NCBI GenBank assembly: GCA_937892655.1
Contig: CALBJC010000153.1
Coordinates: 1-23,552 of the forward strand
Length of the DNA stretch: 23,552 nt
Direction of reading: 5' to 3'
Source: an uncultured Clostridia bacterium
GTDB lineage: Bacteria; Bacillota; Clostridia; Oscillospirales; Ruminococcaceae
Positions 6,279-14,026 of the stretch are shown here, piece by piece. A program made the position numbers and the translations under genes. The stretch's first letter is position 1. Each line of letters begins with the position of its first letter. The notes beneath the pieces were generated by a model. It was not told the DNA's origin. It did no database searches and was given only the letters and a program-made list of their open reading frames with translations.

Positions 6279-7472
6279 ATGCCTCATTATATATACCATG
6301 CGTCTAACATAAAGGGTAAGATAGTCAAGGGCGAAAAGACCTCTTCAAACCCTGAATATTTAAAAAATGCTCTCCGATTAGAGGGGCTTTATCTTGTAGA
6401 TTATCAGGAAAAGATTGAAAAAGCAAAAGGCAAAAAGCTCAAGGCTTTAGACCTTGCCGATTTCTGCCGTGAGCTTGGCTCTCTGCTTGGTGCTGGTGTA
6501 TCAATGGTAAGAAGCTTGCATATTGTTGCAAACCGTGATATTGACCCTAAGCTAAAGCTTGTGTTCCAAAATCTTTTGATGCATATCAAGCGTGGTGTAT
6601 CTCTTTCCGATGCTATGATCATGCAGGGTAAAACCTTTCCTGAAATGCTTATAAATATGATAAAATCAGGCGAATCAGCAGGTAATATGGATAGAACTCT
6701 TATGAAAATGGCTGAACATTATGAAAAGGATCATCGTCTTAATGCAAGTGTCAAGAGTGCTATGACATATCCGATGATACTGGCGTGTCTGCTTGTTGTG
6801 GTAATAATCGGTGTATTTACATTTATTATGCCAACATTTATTGATTTGTTTGAGGGAATGTCAATCCCTCTTTTGACGCAAATTCTCATAAACATAAGTA
6901 ATGCGCTTACTCAGAACTTTTTATCAATCGCACTTGTTGCGGCTTTGCTGATATCAATAATAATCATTATCGTCCAGATGGAACCTGTTAAGTTTAAGAT
7001 CGATAAGATAAAAGTTAAGATTCCTAAGGTAGGAAAGCTTTTGGGTATTATCTATACGGCCCGTTTTGCAAGAACGCTTGCTACTTTGTACTCAAGCGGT
7101 ATGTCTATTGTAAATTCATTGCAGGTAGCTAAGGATACAATAGGTAATAAATACATCGCTTCTCAGTTTGATGATGTTGTAAGAAGTGTTCGTTCGGGTA
7201 ACTCTCTTGCGGCATCCTTAGAGCTTGTAGAAGGCTTTGATAACAAGCTTATCCAGACAGTAGCCGTTGGTGAAGAAACAGGTCAGCTTGATACTTTGCT
7301 TATTTCAACAGCCGATTCTTATGATTATGAATCCCAGGCGGCTATCAAAAAGCTTGTAACTCTTATTGAACCGCTTATGATATGCGTTATGGCTGTAATT
7401 ATCGTTATCGTTATTGCAGGTGTAATGATTCCTATCTACACAATGTATGGCGATATAGAAAGCCGAGGATAA
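6279..7472 (+). CDS. pilC: Type IV pilus inner-membrane platform protein PilC
   Basis: A 397-residue member of the PilC/GspF (T2SSF) family, the polytopic platform on which the PilB ATPase acts to extract and polymerise pilins. Two T2SSF domains are visible, at about 60-185 and 260-385; each has the LGSLLGAGVSMVRSL / LATLYSSGMSIVNSL type opening and an SGESAG or VGEETGQL loop. Three membrane segments lie at about 163-187, 213-233 and 362-388. The N-terminal YIYHASNIKGKIVKGE is also typical. Length matches the family. AAAGGAG precedes the ATG. It is the first of nine tightly spaced genes ending at 13454. A TATAAT at 6211-6216 may serve as -10 but lacks a clear -35. Confidence 0.95.
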   Translation: MPHYIYHASNIKGKIVKGEKTSSNPEYLKNALRLEGLYLVDYQEKIEKAKGKKLKALDLADFCRELGSLLGAGVSMVRSLHIVANRDIDPKLKLVFQNLLMHIKRGVSLSDAMIMQGKTFPEMLINMIKSGESAGNMDRTLMKMAEHYEKDHRLNASVKSAMTYPMILACLLVVVIIGVFTFIMPTFIDLFEGMSIPLLTQILINISNALTQNFLSIALVAALLISIIIIIVQMEPVKFKIDKIKVKIPKVGKLLGIIYTARFARTLATLYSSGMSIVNSLQVAKDTIGNKYIASQFDDVVRSVRSGNSLAASLELVEGFDNKLIQTVAVGEETGQLDTLLISTADSYDYESQAAIKKLVTLIEPLMICVMAVIIVIVIAGVMIPIYTMYGDIESRG

Positions 7473-7496
7473 AAGATAACAAAAGGGGTGCATTAT

Positions 7497-8405
7497 ATGG
7501 CAACATCCATTATTATAACAAACGAGAGTATCAAAATTTTAGTAGGTAAATTCAGCGGAACAAAGGTAGTTGTTGAAAAGGTAATCAACGCCCCGCTTGA
7601 TGAGGGCATAATTCTCAACGGTATCATAACCGATGATTTTGCTTTGAGAAAAAAGTTTGAGGAGATCTGGCGTATCAACAAGCTTTCTACTAAAAACTTA
7701 AATCTCGTTATTGACTCGTCATCAATTCAGATTAAAATTCTTGATGCACCAAGGCTCAACCAGAAAAAGCTTTTGCAGTTTGTAAAGGGTGAATTCCCTG
7801 AAATTGAAAATCCTGATGATATGGTTTTTGATTACTCGGTTATCTCTCTTAAAAATGATGAAGGCGGAGTAAGGCTATTAGCATGCTGTGCTGAAAGAGA
7901 ATACATTGAAAGCTATATGGAGGTTTTCAATGCTTTAAAATTTGATATTGATAAGATTGATATTACCCTCAATGCAATGATCAAGGTTTTTTCGTTCTTA
8001 AAGATGTATAAAAACAAGACCTTTGTTATAACAAGTATCGATAAAAATACCGCAGCTCAGGCTTTGTTTGTAAACGGTAATTATAGCTTCTACAAGCGTT
8101 TTAGAGTTGTAGCAGAAAGAGGGTCAGAAGAATTTTTCAACGAAATAGACCGAAGCTTGTCAACAATCATTCAGTTCAATAAATCTGAAAAAACAGGCTT
8201 TGATATTACAGATATGTATTTTGGCGGTCTTACAGAGGAAGAAGAAAGCTTCCTTCCTGCATGGTGTGAAACTACAGGCTGTGCAGTTGCAAAGCTTCCT
8301 GATAATCATCAGATTACATTCAAATCTCAGAAGAAGGCAACAGCAGTAAAGCCTACATTATCTGATTATATCTATTCAGTAGGAAACTTAATTGAACTCA
8401 AATAA
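7497..8405 (+). CDS. pilM: PilM-like actin-fold pilus assembly protein
   Basis: A 302-residue cytoplasmic protein that fits the PilM/SHS2 actin-like family, which in known systems binds the cytoplasmic DINLL tail of PilN and links it to the ATPase complex. The N-terminal strand pattern ATSIIITNESIKILVGKFSG corresponds to the actin-like phosphate-1 region, and the segment around PRLNQKKLLQFVKGEFPE matches the PilM pattern in which a helix contacts PilN. Divergence from proteobacterial PilM is strong, so the call leans on position: it lies between pilC and the pilN/pilO-like genes. The start chosen is the ATG at 7497, 8 nt after AAAGGGG; a GTG at 7488 would add three residues but lies on the ribosome binding site itself. 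Confidence 0.8.
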   Translation: MATSIIITNESIKILVGKFSGTKVVVEKVINAPLDEGIILNGIITDDFALRKKFEEIWRINKLSTKNLNLVIDSSSIQIKILDAPRLNQKKLLQFVKGEFPEIENPDDMVFDYSVISLKNDEGGVRLLACCAEREYIESYMEVFNALKFDIDKIDITLNAMIKVFSFLKMYKNKTFVITSIDKNTAAQALFVNGNYSFYKRFRVVAERGSEEFFNEIDRSLSTIIQFNKSEKTGFDITDMYFGGLTEEEESFLPAWCETTGCAVAKLPDNHQITFKSQKKATAVKPTLSDYIYSVGNLIELK

Positions 8406-8428
8406 TTTCTTTTGAAAGGAAAACTGAT

Positions 8429-9019
8429 ATGGCTTCAGTAAAACGTAAGGATATAAACCTCTTAGCCCAGCTGAAAACAAAGGCTACTGAAAAAGAGAAT
8501 AAGGGTATATCAATGAAGACTCTCTTTATTCTGATTGTAGTACTTGTTTTTGCCTGCATAGCTGTCGTATATATGATTGTAAAGAACAACAGAGATGAAG
8601 CAAAAGAAAAGTATGATAATCTCCTGGCAAGCATTGAGGATGAAAAATTCAATGCCGATTATGAGTTGTCAGAAAGTCTGCTGACAAAGCTTGTTTCACA
8701 AAGAGAAATAAATGCAGTATTGGTTGATACAAATGGTGAGCTCGCAGCATTTAACAAGGAGATGCAAAGAGTACCGTCAAATCTTCTGAATTCTATCAAT
8801 TCAGCGAAATCTGCGGATATTACTTTCAACGGCATTTCTCTGTCAGGTGGTGCTGTAAACATTTCAGCAGTCGGTAAATCTGCTCTTGATGCGTCAGCAT
8901 TTGTTGCAGCGCTTAAAGAAACTGATTTGTTTATGTCAGTTACATATGCAGGTTTTTCAGGCGAAGATGATTTTTACAACTTCAATGTACTGGCAGTTTT
9001 GAAGTTCAAGGAGGATTAG
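8429..9019 (+). CDS. pilN: PilN-like pilus assembly protein
   Basis: A 196-residue bitopic protein. It has a short cytoplasmic tail with the DINLL motif at 8-12, which in PilN proteins binds PilM, one membrane helix at about 29-52, a coiled-coil stretch at about 53-95 and an outside domain with a ferredoxin-like strand order. Its length matches PilN. It lies between pilM and pilO-like genes. AAAGGA precedes the ATG. The next gene begins 3 nt after its stop, with its ribosome binding site (AAGGAGG at 9008-9014) inside this gene, so the two are probably translationally coupled, as expected for partners that form heterodimers. Confidence 0.85.
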   Translation: MASVKRKDINLLAQLKTKATEKENKGISMKTLFILIVVLVFACIAVVYMIVKNNRDEAKEKYDNLLASIEDEKFNADYELSESLLTKLVSQREINAVLVDTNGELAAFNKEMQRVPSNLLNSINSAKSADITFNGISLSGGAVNISAVGKSALDASAFVAALKETDLFMSVTYAGFSGEDDFYNFNVLAVLKFKED

Positions 9020-9022
9020 TAT

Positions 9023-9706
9023 ATGAAAAACGTATCTAAAAAACAGATAATCCTTCTTTTTGTACTTGTAATGATTCTTGTTATGTCGTCAGCGTATTCG
9101 TTTTTCATTTCTCCTCTTATGACAGAGAAGAGTGATTACGATGATAAATATGTAGAGCTCAAAGAAAACTATATGCAGATGAGTATTACCGTGAATAGCC
9201 TTTCCACTCGTCAGCAGGAGCTTGATAAGCTGATAGCAGAGCAGGAAAAAATTAAAATTGAAAATTTTCACGTCTATCAGGATGCGGAGGTTTTAGATGA
9301 TTTACTTACAAGATTGGCGCTTAGTAACGGTCTTGAAGTAAATTCGTTGTCTATTGGTAACATAGAACCTGTTTCTCTTGAAAAGACAACAGAGCCGCAG
9401 ACAGTTACTGATGAGCTTACAGGTGAAGTATCAATCATAGAAGGAACAACCGTTGAAATATTTACAGGCGTAAGTAAGCTTACTTATAACTACTCATATA
9501 AGGGCTCATTTGATAACTTTATCAAGTTTACAAGCGCTGTATGCGACATTCAGGGCGTTACTGTTTCAGCGTATAATTTCAACAGATTCTATGAAGAAGT
9601 AACTGTTGTTTCGCAGACTCAGCAGGGCCCTATGGGTCAGCCACCTATCTATACAAAACCGGTTGATTCATTTAACTTATCAATTACATTTTTCATTTAT
9701 ACATAA
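9023..9706 (+). CDS. pilO: PilO-like pilus assembly protein
   Basis: A 227-residue bitopic protein with a membrane helix at about 9-28, a coiled coil at about 35-85 (SRQQELDKLIAEQEKI-type heptads) and an extracytoplasmic domain. This architecture and its place directly after pilN match PilO, which pairs with PilN to align the platform. The SFDNFIKFTSAVCDIQGVTVSAYNF segment near 170-195 corresponds to the PilO pattern of a helix followed by a strand. Sequence similarity is low, so the call rests on order and architecture. A loop rich in Gln, Pro and Gly near 207-215 is not typical of the family. Confidence 0.8.
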   Translation: MKNVSKKQIILLFVLVMILVMSSAYSFFISPLMTEKSDYDDKYVELKENYMQMSITVNSLSTRQQELDKLIAEQEKIKIENFHVYQDAEVLDDLLTRLALSNGLEVNSLSIGNIEPVSLEKTTEPQTVTDELTGEVSIIEGTTVEIFTGVSKLTYNYSYKGSFDNFIKFTSAVCDIQGVTVSAYNFNRFYEEVTVVSQTQQGPMGQPPIYTKPVDSFNLSITFFIYT

Positions 9707-9721
9707 AAAGAGGTGAGGGAA

Positions 9722-10183
9722 TTGAAGAAAAATGAGCAGGGCGCAGCTCTTTTATGGGTTATTTGTGCACTTGTTATTTTAACAGTTCTCTTATCAGGTT
9801 TTATGTCTATTGCATCTTCTTATTACAAAGAAGAAAGAGCTGTTTTGGCGTCAAAGCAGGCTGATTATTATGCTCGTTCGGGTATTGAGCTTGTTATAAG
9901 CGAGATAGCGGTAGAGTTTGAATATCCGCAGAATGAAGGCGAACAGCCAACTCAGAACAATGCCTTTGTTCCTTCATCAACACAAGACCCATTAACTGTA
10001 TCTCTTGATTTGCAGACGGCGTATCTTGACAGTCCTTGTGTTGTAAGAATTGAGCTTCTGGATTCAAATACGATTCTGCTTACATCAACAGCGTCTGTCA
10101 ACAAACAGCGCGCTCAGGTTATGGCAAAGCTTACTTCTGAAGATGGCTATCAATGGGAATTTTTAGGCTACATTACATATTGA
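9722..10183 (+). CDS. PilX/GspK-like minor pseudopilin
   Basis: A 153-residue protein with a short charged head (MKKNEQG) and then AALLWVICALVILTVLLSG, a hydrophobic helix. This is the PilX_N-like pattern (G then A-x-L-L...). It lacks the Glu at mature position 5, a feature shared with GspK/PilX-type tip pseudopilins. Next come a KEERAVLASKQADYYARSGIELVISEI helix and a small beta-rich domain, as in PilX. The best start is TTG at 9722, since AGGTGAG (9711-9717) lies 4 nt before it; the GTG at 9713 falls within that ribosome binding site. The rare start suggests low dosage, fitting a minor subunit. Cleavage after G7 is expected but not proven. Confidence 0.75.
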   Translation: MKKNEQGAALLWVICALVILTVLLSGFMSIASSYYKEERAVLASKQADYYARSGIELVISEIAVEFEYPQNEGEQPTQNNAFVPSSTQDPLTVSLDLQTAYLDSPCVVRIELLDSNTILLTSTASVNKQRAQVMAKLTSEDGYQWEFLGYITY

Positions 10184-10202
10184 CAGGCGAAAGGATCAAA
10201 AG

Positions 10203-10706
10203 ATGAAAAAACTAAGTCGTGGTATGTCGCTTGTTGAGGTAGTAATAGCTATGGCGATAATAGGTATAATATCGCTTTTGGTTTACCGCGGAATAAGCGC
10301 AGGCGTAAACATTATTTCAAGAGGCAGTAAGCTTATGCAGGATTCAACATCTGCTTGTGCTGCTCTTGAACAAAACATTGCAACAAAAACCAATCCCGTG
10401 GCAGGTTCGATATCTGCTGTCATTCAGAGTGCAAGCGGCAGTGTGCAGTCAAAAAATATAGATTCCTATGGCTATCGCGAAGAGATAAAGGTAGGTAAAG
10501 AAACTGTCTACATAGCGTTTTTTGATAATCAGCGTGACCCGTTTGTTCCATCAGATATTCCTGAGGATGAAAATCCTGATGACAATACTGGTGATGGAAA
10601 TACAGGGGATAACAACGAAGGGCAGAATCCTGGTGATAATACAGGCGAAAGCCCTGAAGATAACACAGATGAAAATGCGGGTGAAAACCCCGATCAGACC
10701 ACATAA
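10203..10706 (+). CDS. Minor prepilin with an acidic Asp/Asn/Gly-rich tail
   Basis: A 167-residue prepilin. The head is MKKLSRG, then MSLVEVVIAMAIIGIISLLVY, so cleavage after G7 and Glu at mature position 5 (E12) are expected. A globular part of about 80 residues follows, with a YGYREEIKVGKETVYIAFFD strand pair, and then residues 116-167 form a strongly acidic, disordered tail made of repeated D-N-T-G, E-N-P and G-D-N units. Such a tail is not a usual pilin feature; it could bind Ca2+ or cationic surfaces, or act as a flexible spacer at the pilus tip, but none of this can be read from the sequence. The tail has no frameshift and the gene sits cleanly in the operon. It is probably a GspI/PilV-like minor pilin. 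Confidence 0.8.
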   Translation: MKKLSRGMSLVEVVIAMAIIGIISLLVYRGISAGVNIISRGSKLMQDSTSACAALEQNIATKTNPVAGSISAVIQSASGSVQSKNIDSYGYREEIKVGKETVYIAFFDNQRDPFVPSDIPEDENPDDNTGDGNTGDNNEGQNPGDNTGESPEDNTDENAGENPDQTT

Positions 10707-10723
10707 AGAGGAGATGAGAAAGA

Positions 10724-11278
10724 GTGAAAAATTCAAAAGGCTTTACGCTTGTTGAAACAACAATGACACTATTTCTCATTACAATAGTAATCGCAGTATC
10801 AAGCGGTATTATAATTTCTGTAGGTAATCTGTTTTCAAAAAATACAATGGTAAAAAATGCTCAGATGGTTGCAAATACTGTTTATAACCTTACAGAAGAA
10901 AAGATAAAATACGCAACCTCTTTTTCAACGGGTGAAAGCCCTATGGGTGTATCGGGCAACTATATAGAAACTATCTATTATTCTTCAGCAGGTAACGTTA
11001 TAACAATATCCCGTCCCGATATAATAACGCAGAATATTCTTGATGATTCTACAAGAAACGGCTGTCTTTACAGAATAGAGATTGATGATTCTACAGTTGC
11101 TGCGGGCTATGTAAAGCTCACAGTATCTGTTTATCATAACAGTATAGCGTCAAGCAATCTTGCCTATACAAAAAGCGGAGTTGTGCCACTTTTAAATTTC
11201 TCAGACTCTGCATCCTATCAGGCAACAGCTTCAACAAATTTCAGAGATTTATACCTAACATACAGTTTTATAGAATAA
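10724..11278 (+). CDS. Minor type IV prepilin
   Basis: A 184-residue prepilin: MKNSKG, then FTLVETTMTLFLITIVIAVSSG, with cleavage after G6 and Glu at mature position 5 (E11). The long amphipathic helix reaches about residue 60 and leads to a beta-rich domain ending in YLTYSFIE. Size and pattern are close to GspJ/PilW-like minor pilins. The start is GTG at 10724, since it alone gives the pilin head in frame; AGGAG stands about 11 nt upstream. An ATG at 10713 opens a different, short frame. It lies between two other pilus genes at 17- and 22-nt spacing. Confidence 0.85.
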   Translation: MKNSKGFTLVETTMTLFLITIVIAVSSGIIISVGNLFSKNTMVKNAQMVANTVYNLTEEKIKYATSFSTGESPMGVSGNYIETIYYSSAGNVITISRPDIITQNILDDSTRNGCLYRIEIDDSTVAAGYVKLTVSVYHNSIASSNLAYTKSGVVPLLNFSDSASYQATASTNFRDLYLTYSFIE

Positions 11279-11300
11279 GCAAAAAGGGATGATATAAAAG

Positions 11301-12977
11301 ATGAAAAACATACCTATCGGTGAAGTTTTAAAAGAATATGGCTATATTACCGAGGAAAACATTCATGAAGCGCTTATGTATCAGAAAACCGAGCAGGGTG
11401 CCGGTAAGCGTCTTGGTGTTCTGCTTTTGGAGCTTGGATTTGTATCTGAGCGCCAGGTACTTGAGGCATTGGGTAAAAAGCTTGAATACCCGCTTGTTGA
11501 CCTCGATGATTATGATATCGATGCCGATACTGTAGGTAAGATTCCAAAGCAGCTTGCTTCTAAATATAACGCTATGCTTTTGTCAGAAAAAAACAATCGT
11601 TTCCAGATTGTTATGTCTGACCCTCTTGACTTCTATGCTCAGGAGGATATCAAGCAGATTGTCAATGCGCCTCTTGATATTATGCTTGCAGAAACCGCAA
11701 ACGTCAAGAAGGCAATTGAATACTACTATGCTGAAGTTAGTGCAAAGCAGGCAGCTCAGAAGGCAAACGTTTCAGCTGTTGATTTCCAGCTTCCGACCGT
11801 TGAGATGGAAGATGGCGATGATGATGTACCGGTTATCAAGCTTATCAACTCTCTGCTTGCGAGAGGCTACAGTACAAATGTCAGCGATATTCATATCGAG
11901 CCTTTTGAAACCTTTACTCAGGTAAGAATGAGAATTGACGGCCTTATTGTTGACTATGTAACCTTGTCAAAATCTCTGCATAACTCTATTGTTGCCCGTA
12001 TCAAGATTATGTCAAATCTTGATATCGCTGAAAAGCGTGTTCCTCAGGACGGTAACTTCAGAACGATGGTAGAAAACTTTGATATCAGTATCCGTGTATC
12101 TGTCATTCCTACAGTACATGGCGAAAAGGTAGTAATGAGATATCTGTCATCCGATACTGTCATTGACAAGGCAGGTCACTTCGGTATGGATGCAGAGGCG
12201 TATGAAAAGATTTCCAAAATGCTCTCAGCGCCTAACGGCATTATCTATATTACAGGCCCTACAGGTTCAGGTAAAACCACAACTCTTTATATGATTTTAG
12301 AGCATATCGCTAAAAGGCAGGTAAATATCTCAACCATTGAAGACCCGGTTGAAAGGAACTTAGCTCGAATAAATCAGATGTCTGTAAACAATACAGCAGG
12401 CCTTACCTTCAGTATCGGTCTTCGTGCGCTGTTGCGTCAGGACCCTGACGTTATCATGCTCGGTGAAACCCGTGACGCTGAAACTGCTGATATTTCAGTT
12501 CGTGCGGCTATTACAGGTCACCTTGTATTATCAACGCTGCATACAAATGACGCTTGTTCATCTATTGTGCGTCTTGAGGATATGGGCGTTGCGCCTTACC
12601 TTGTTGCTAACTCTTTAGTTGGTATTGTCGCTCAGCGTCTTGTAAGAAAGGTATGTACAAACTGCGGTAAGGAGTGTATTCCTACCCCTGAAGAAAGAGA
12701 GATCATCGGTAACGATATTCCTAAAATCCGAAAGGGCGAGGGCTGTCACGTTTGTAATAATACGGGCTACAAGGGCAGAATTGCCATCCATGAAATTGTA
12801 GCTATAGATAAAACTATCAAGAGAATGATTGCAAAAGGTGCAGATAATCAGGAGATTCAGGATTACGCTGTAAATGAGCAGGGTATGAAAACTCTGCGTG
12901 ACTGCGCATTAGACCTTGTAAGAAAAGGTATCACAACCCCTGAAGAAGTACTCAAGGTTGCATATTATTCTGACTAA
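11301..12977 (+). CDS. pilB: Type IV pilus extension ATPase PilB (GspE family) with MshEN domain
   Basis: A 558-residue hexameric secretion ATPase that drives pilin assembly at PilC. The N-terminal MshEN domain (about 1-150) contains two repeats, IGEVLKEYGYITEENIHEAL at 6-25 and RLGVLLLELGFVSERQVLEAL at 37-57; such repeats bind cyclic-di-GMP in MshE-type proteins, and the second fits the RLGxxLxxxG pattern best. The ATPase core holds Walker A GPTGSGKTTT (319-328), Walker B DPDVIMLGETRD with E389, and the His box STLHTND with H414. A tetracysteine zinc site is formed by C452/C455 and C482/C485. All catalytic elements are present and length is normal. It sits after the minor pilins in the same operon. 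No PilT-like retraction ATPase is encoded in this window. Confidence 0.96.
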   Translation: MKNIPIGEVLKEYGYITEENIHEALMYQKTEQGAGKRLGVLLLELGFVSERQVLEALGKKLEYPLVDLDDYDIDADTVGKIPKQLASKYNAMLLSEKNNRFQIVMSDPLDFYAQEDIKQIVNAPLDIMLAETANVKKAIEYYYAEVSAKQAAQKANVSAVDFQLPTVEMEDGDDDVPVIKLINSLLARGYSTNVSDIHIEPFETFTQVRMRIDGLIVDYVTLSKSLHNSIVARIKIMSNLDIAEKRVPQDGNFRTMVENFDISIRVSVIPTVHGEKVVMRYLSSDTVIDKAGHFGMDAEAYEKISKMLSAPNGIIYITGPTGSGKTTTLYMILEHIAKRQVNISTIEDPVERNLARINQMSVNNTAGLTFSIGLRALLRQDPDVIMLGETRDAETADISVRAAITGHLVLSTLHTNDACSSIVRLEDMGVAPYLVANSLVGIVAQRLVRKVCTNCGKECIPTPEEREIIGNDIPKIRKGEGCHVCNNTGYKGRIAIHEIVAIDKTIKRMIAKGADNQEIQDYAVNEQGMKTLRDCALDLVRKGITTPEEVLKVAYYSD

Positions 12978-12992
12978 AAAAGGAGTGTGACT

Positions 12993-13454
12993 ATGCGATA
13001 TAAAGGCTTTACTATAGTTGAAGTTATTGTAGTGCTTGTAATTATATCCATAGTTACAATGATTGCAGTACCAAACATTTCTGCATATATCGATAACAGT
13101 AAAAAGCGAAACTGTGAAACAGTAACCCGTGAGATGATAAGCGAGATTGCGATTGAATCAGCGGCAAAAAGATTTGAGTATTACAGTGATGAATATCCTA
13201 TTACTGAATATAATGTATTCTTAAAAAAGCTGATTGAAGAATATTCGATTGACAGCGATGAGGTTACTATCAATAATGAGGGCTCAAACTCTTATTCTGT
13301 AATAACGCCTGTCTGCCCGAACAATAAAAACGTCACAATTTTGTGGACAGCTACAGTTACTGAGTCAAAAAAATCAGCTCAGATAAATGTAACTGTGAAA
13401 TGTGAAGAATCATCTCAGACCTTCTCAAAGTCCTTTGCTATCGCATTTAAATAG
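12993..13454 (+). CDS. Type IV prepilin-like protein, last gene of the pilus operon
   Basis: A 153-residue prepilin: MRYKG, then FTIVEVIVVLVIISIVTMIAV, giving cleavage after G5 and Glu at mature position 5 (E10). Residues 30-60 continue the N-terminal helix, followed by a strand-rich C-terminal part with two Cys that could pair. Its head resembles that of the first prepilin (5686) more than that of the minor ones, so it may be an alternative major or a minor subunit. The ATG at 12993 is chosen because AAGGAG (12980-12985) is 7 nt upstream; a GTG at 12987 would add two residues and stand next to it. It is followed by the operon terminator. Confidence 0.82.
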   Translation: MRYKGFTIVEVIVVLVIISIVTMIAVPNISAYIDNSKKRNCETVTREMISEIAIESAAKRFEYYSDEYPITEYNVFLKKLIEEYSIDSDEVTINNEGSNSYSVITPVCPNNKNVTILWTATVTESKKSAQINVTVKCEESSQTFSKSFAIAFK

Positions 13455-13461
13455 CTTTTTT

Positions 13462-13497
13462 AAAATCCGTATGAGTGTATATCTCATACGGATTTTT
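13462..13497 (+). terminator. Terminator of the pilus operon
   Basis: A 14-bp perfect stem (AAAATCCGTATGAG at 13462-13475, CTCATACGGATTTT at 13483-13496) with a 7-nt loop and a T-rich tail. Confidence 0.88.
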
Positions 13498-13527
13498 CAT
13501 TTTTTGAAAAATTTTTTCAAAAAGGTA

Positions 13528-13556
13528 TTGACAAATGAAATAATTGGTAGTATTAT
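13528..13556 (+). promoter_or_regulatory. Strong sigma-A promoter of the gntR-ABC operon
   Basis: A consensus TTGACA at 13528-13533 and TATTAT at 13551-13556 are separated by 17 nt. The downstream dyad touches the -10 box. Confidence 0.75.
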
Positions 13557-13577
13557 TGTATTAAGCGGTTAGTACAA
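13556..13577 (+). promoter_or_regulatory. Candidate GntR (YtrA-type) operator
   Basis: An inverted repeat with 9-bp arms, TTGTATTAA and TTAGTACAA, separated by GCGG, with one mismatch. It begins at the last base of the -10 box and covers the likely start site, so binding would block transcription. AGTACAA recurs at 13579-13585, and an 11-bp perfect inverted repeat (GTATTATTGTA at 13550, TACAATAATAC at 13581) encloses the site. Autoregulation by the GntR protein encoded next is inferred. Confidence 0.6.
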
Positions 13578-13653
13578 CAGTACAATAATACAGAAATAAA
13601 CCGCAGAACAAAAGAAAGTAGACAACATACGATTTATAAGAAAGGAGTAATTT

Positions 13654-14010
13654 ATGGCGTGGGAAATTAACTCAGACAGACCTGTTTATATTCAGCTTAT
13701 GGAAGAAATAGAAAGAAGAATAATAAGCGGAGTATACAAAGCGGGTGATAAGGTTCCTGCGGTCAGAGAGCTTGCGGTAGAAGCGGCTGTAAATCCCAAT
13801 ACTATGCAAAAAGCCTTGTCGGAGCTTGAGAGAAACGGCCTTATTTTCTCTCACAGAACATCGGGCAGATTTGTTACAGAGGATGAATCGCTTATAAAAA
13901 CGATACGTGCAGAGCTTTCAGACAGAATAACTGCAGAATACATTGATTCAATGCGAAAGCTAGGGCTTTCAGATGAAGAAATTCTGCAGGCGGTAAACAA
14001 CAATAAATAG
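13654..14010 (+). CDS. GntR-family regulator, YtrA subfamily
   Basis: A 118-residue regulator. The winged-helix GntR domain covers about 5-78 (RPVYIQLMEEIERRIISGVY, then GDKVPAVRELAVEAAVNPNTMQKALSELERNGLI as the HTH, and the wing SGRFVTED). It lacks a large effector domain and has only a short helical dimerisation tail, which is the YtrA pattern. YtrA-type repressors typically control an adjacent ABC transporter operon; that is the layout here, with the ATPase gene starting 16 nt downstream. AAAGGAG precedes the ATG. Confidence 0.93.
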   Translation: MAWEINSDRPVYIQLMEEIERRIISGVYKAGDKVPAVRELAVEAAVNPNTMQKALSELERNGLIFSHRTSGRFVTEDESLIKTIRAELSDRITAEYIDSMRKLGLSDEEILQAVNNNK

Positions 14011-14026
14011 AGAAGGGGAAAACAAA

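Noticed and set aside
10551..10755. Overlapping open frames on both strands in the acidic-tail region
   Set aside because: They arise from the repetitive Asp/Asn/Gly codons of the minor pilin tail; the frame with the pilin head and correct spacing explains the region.
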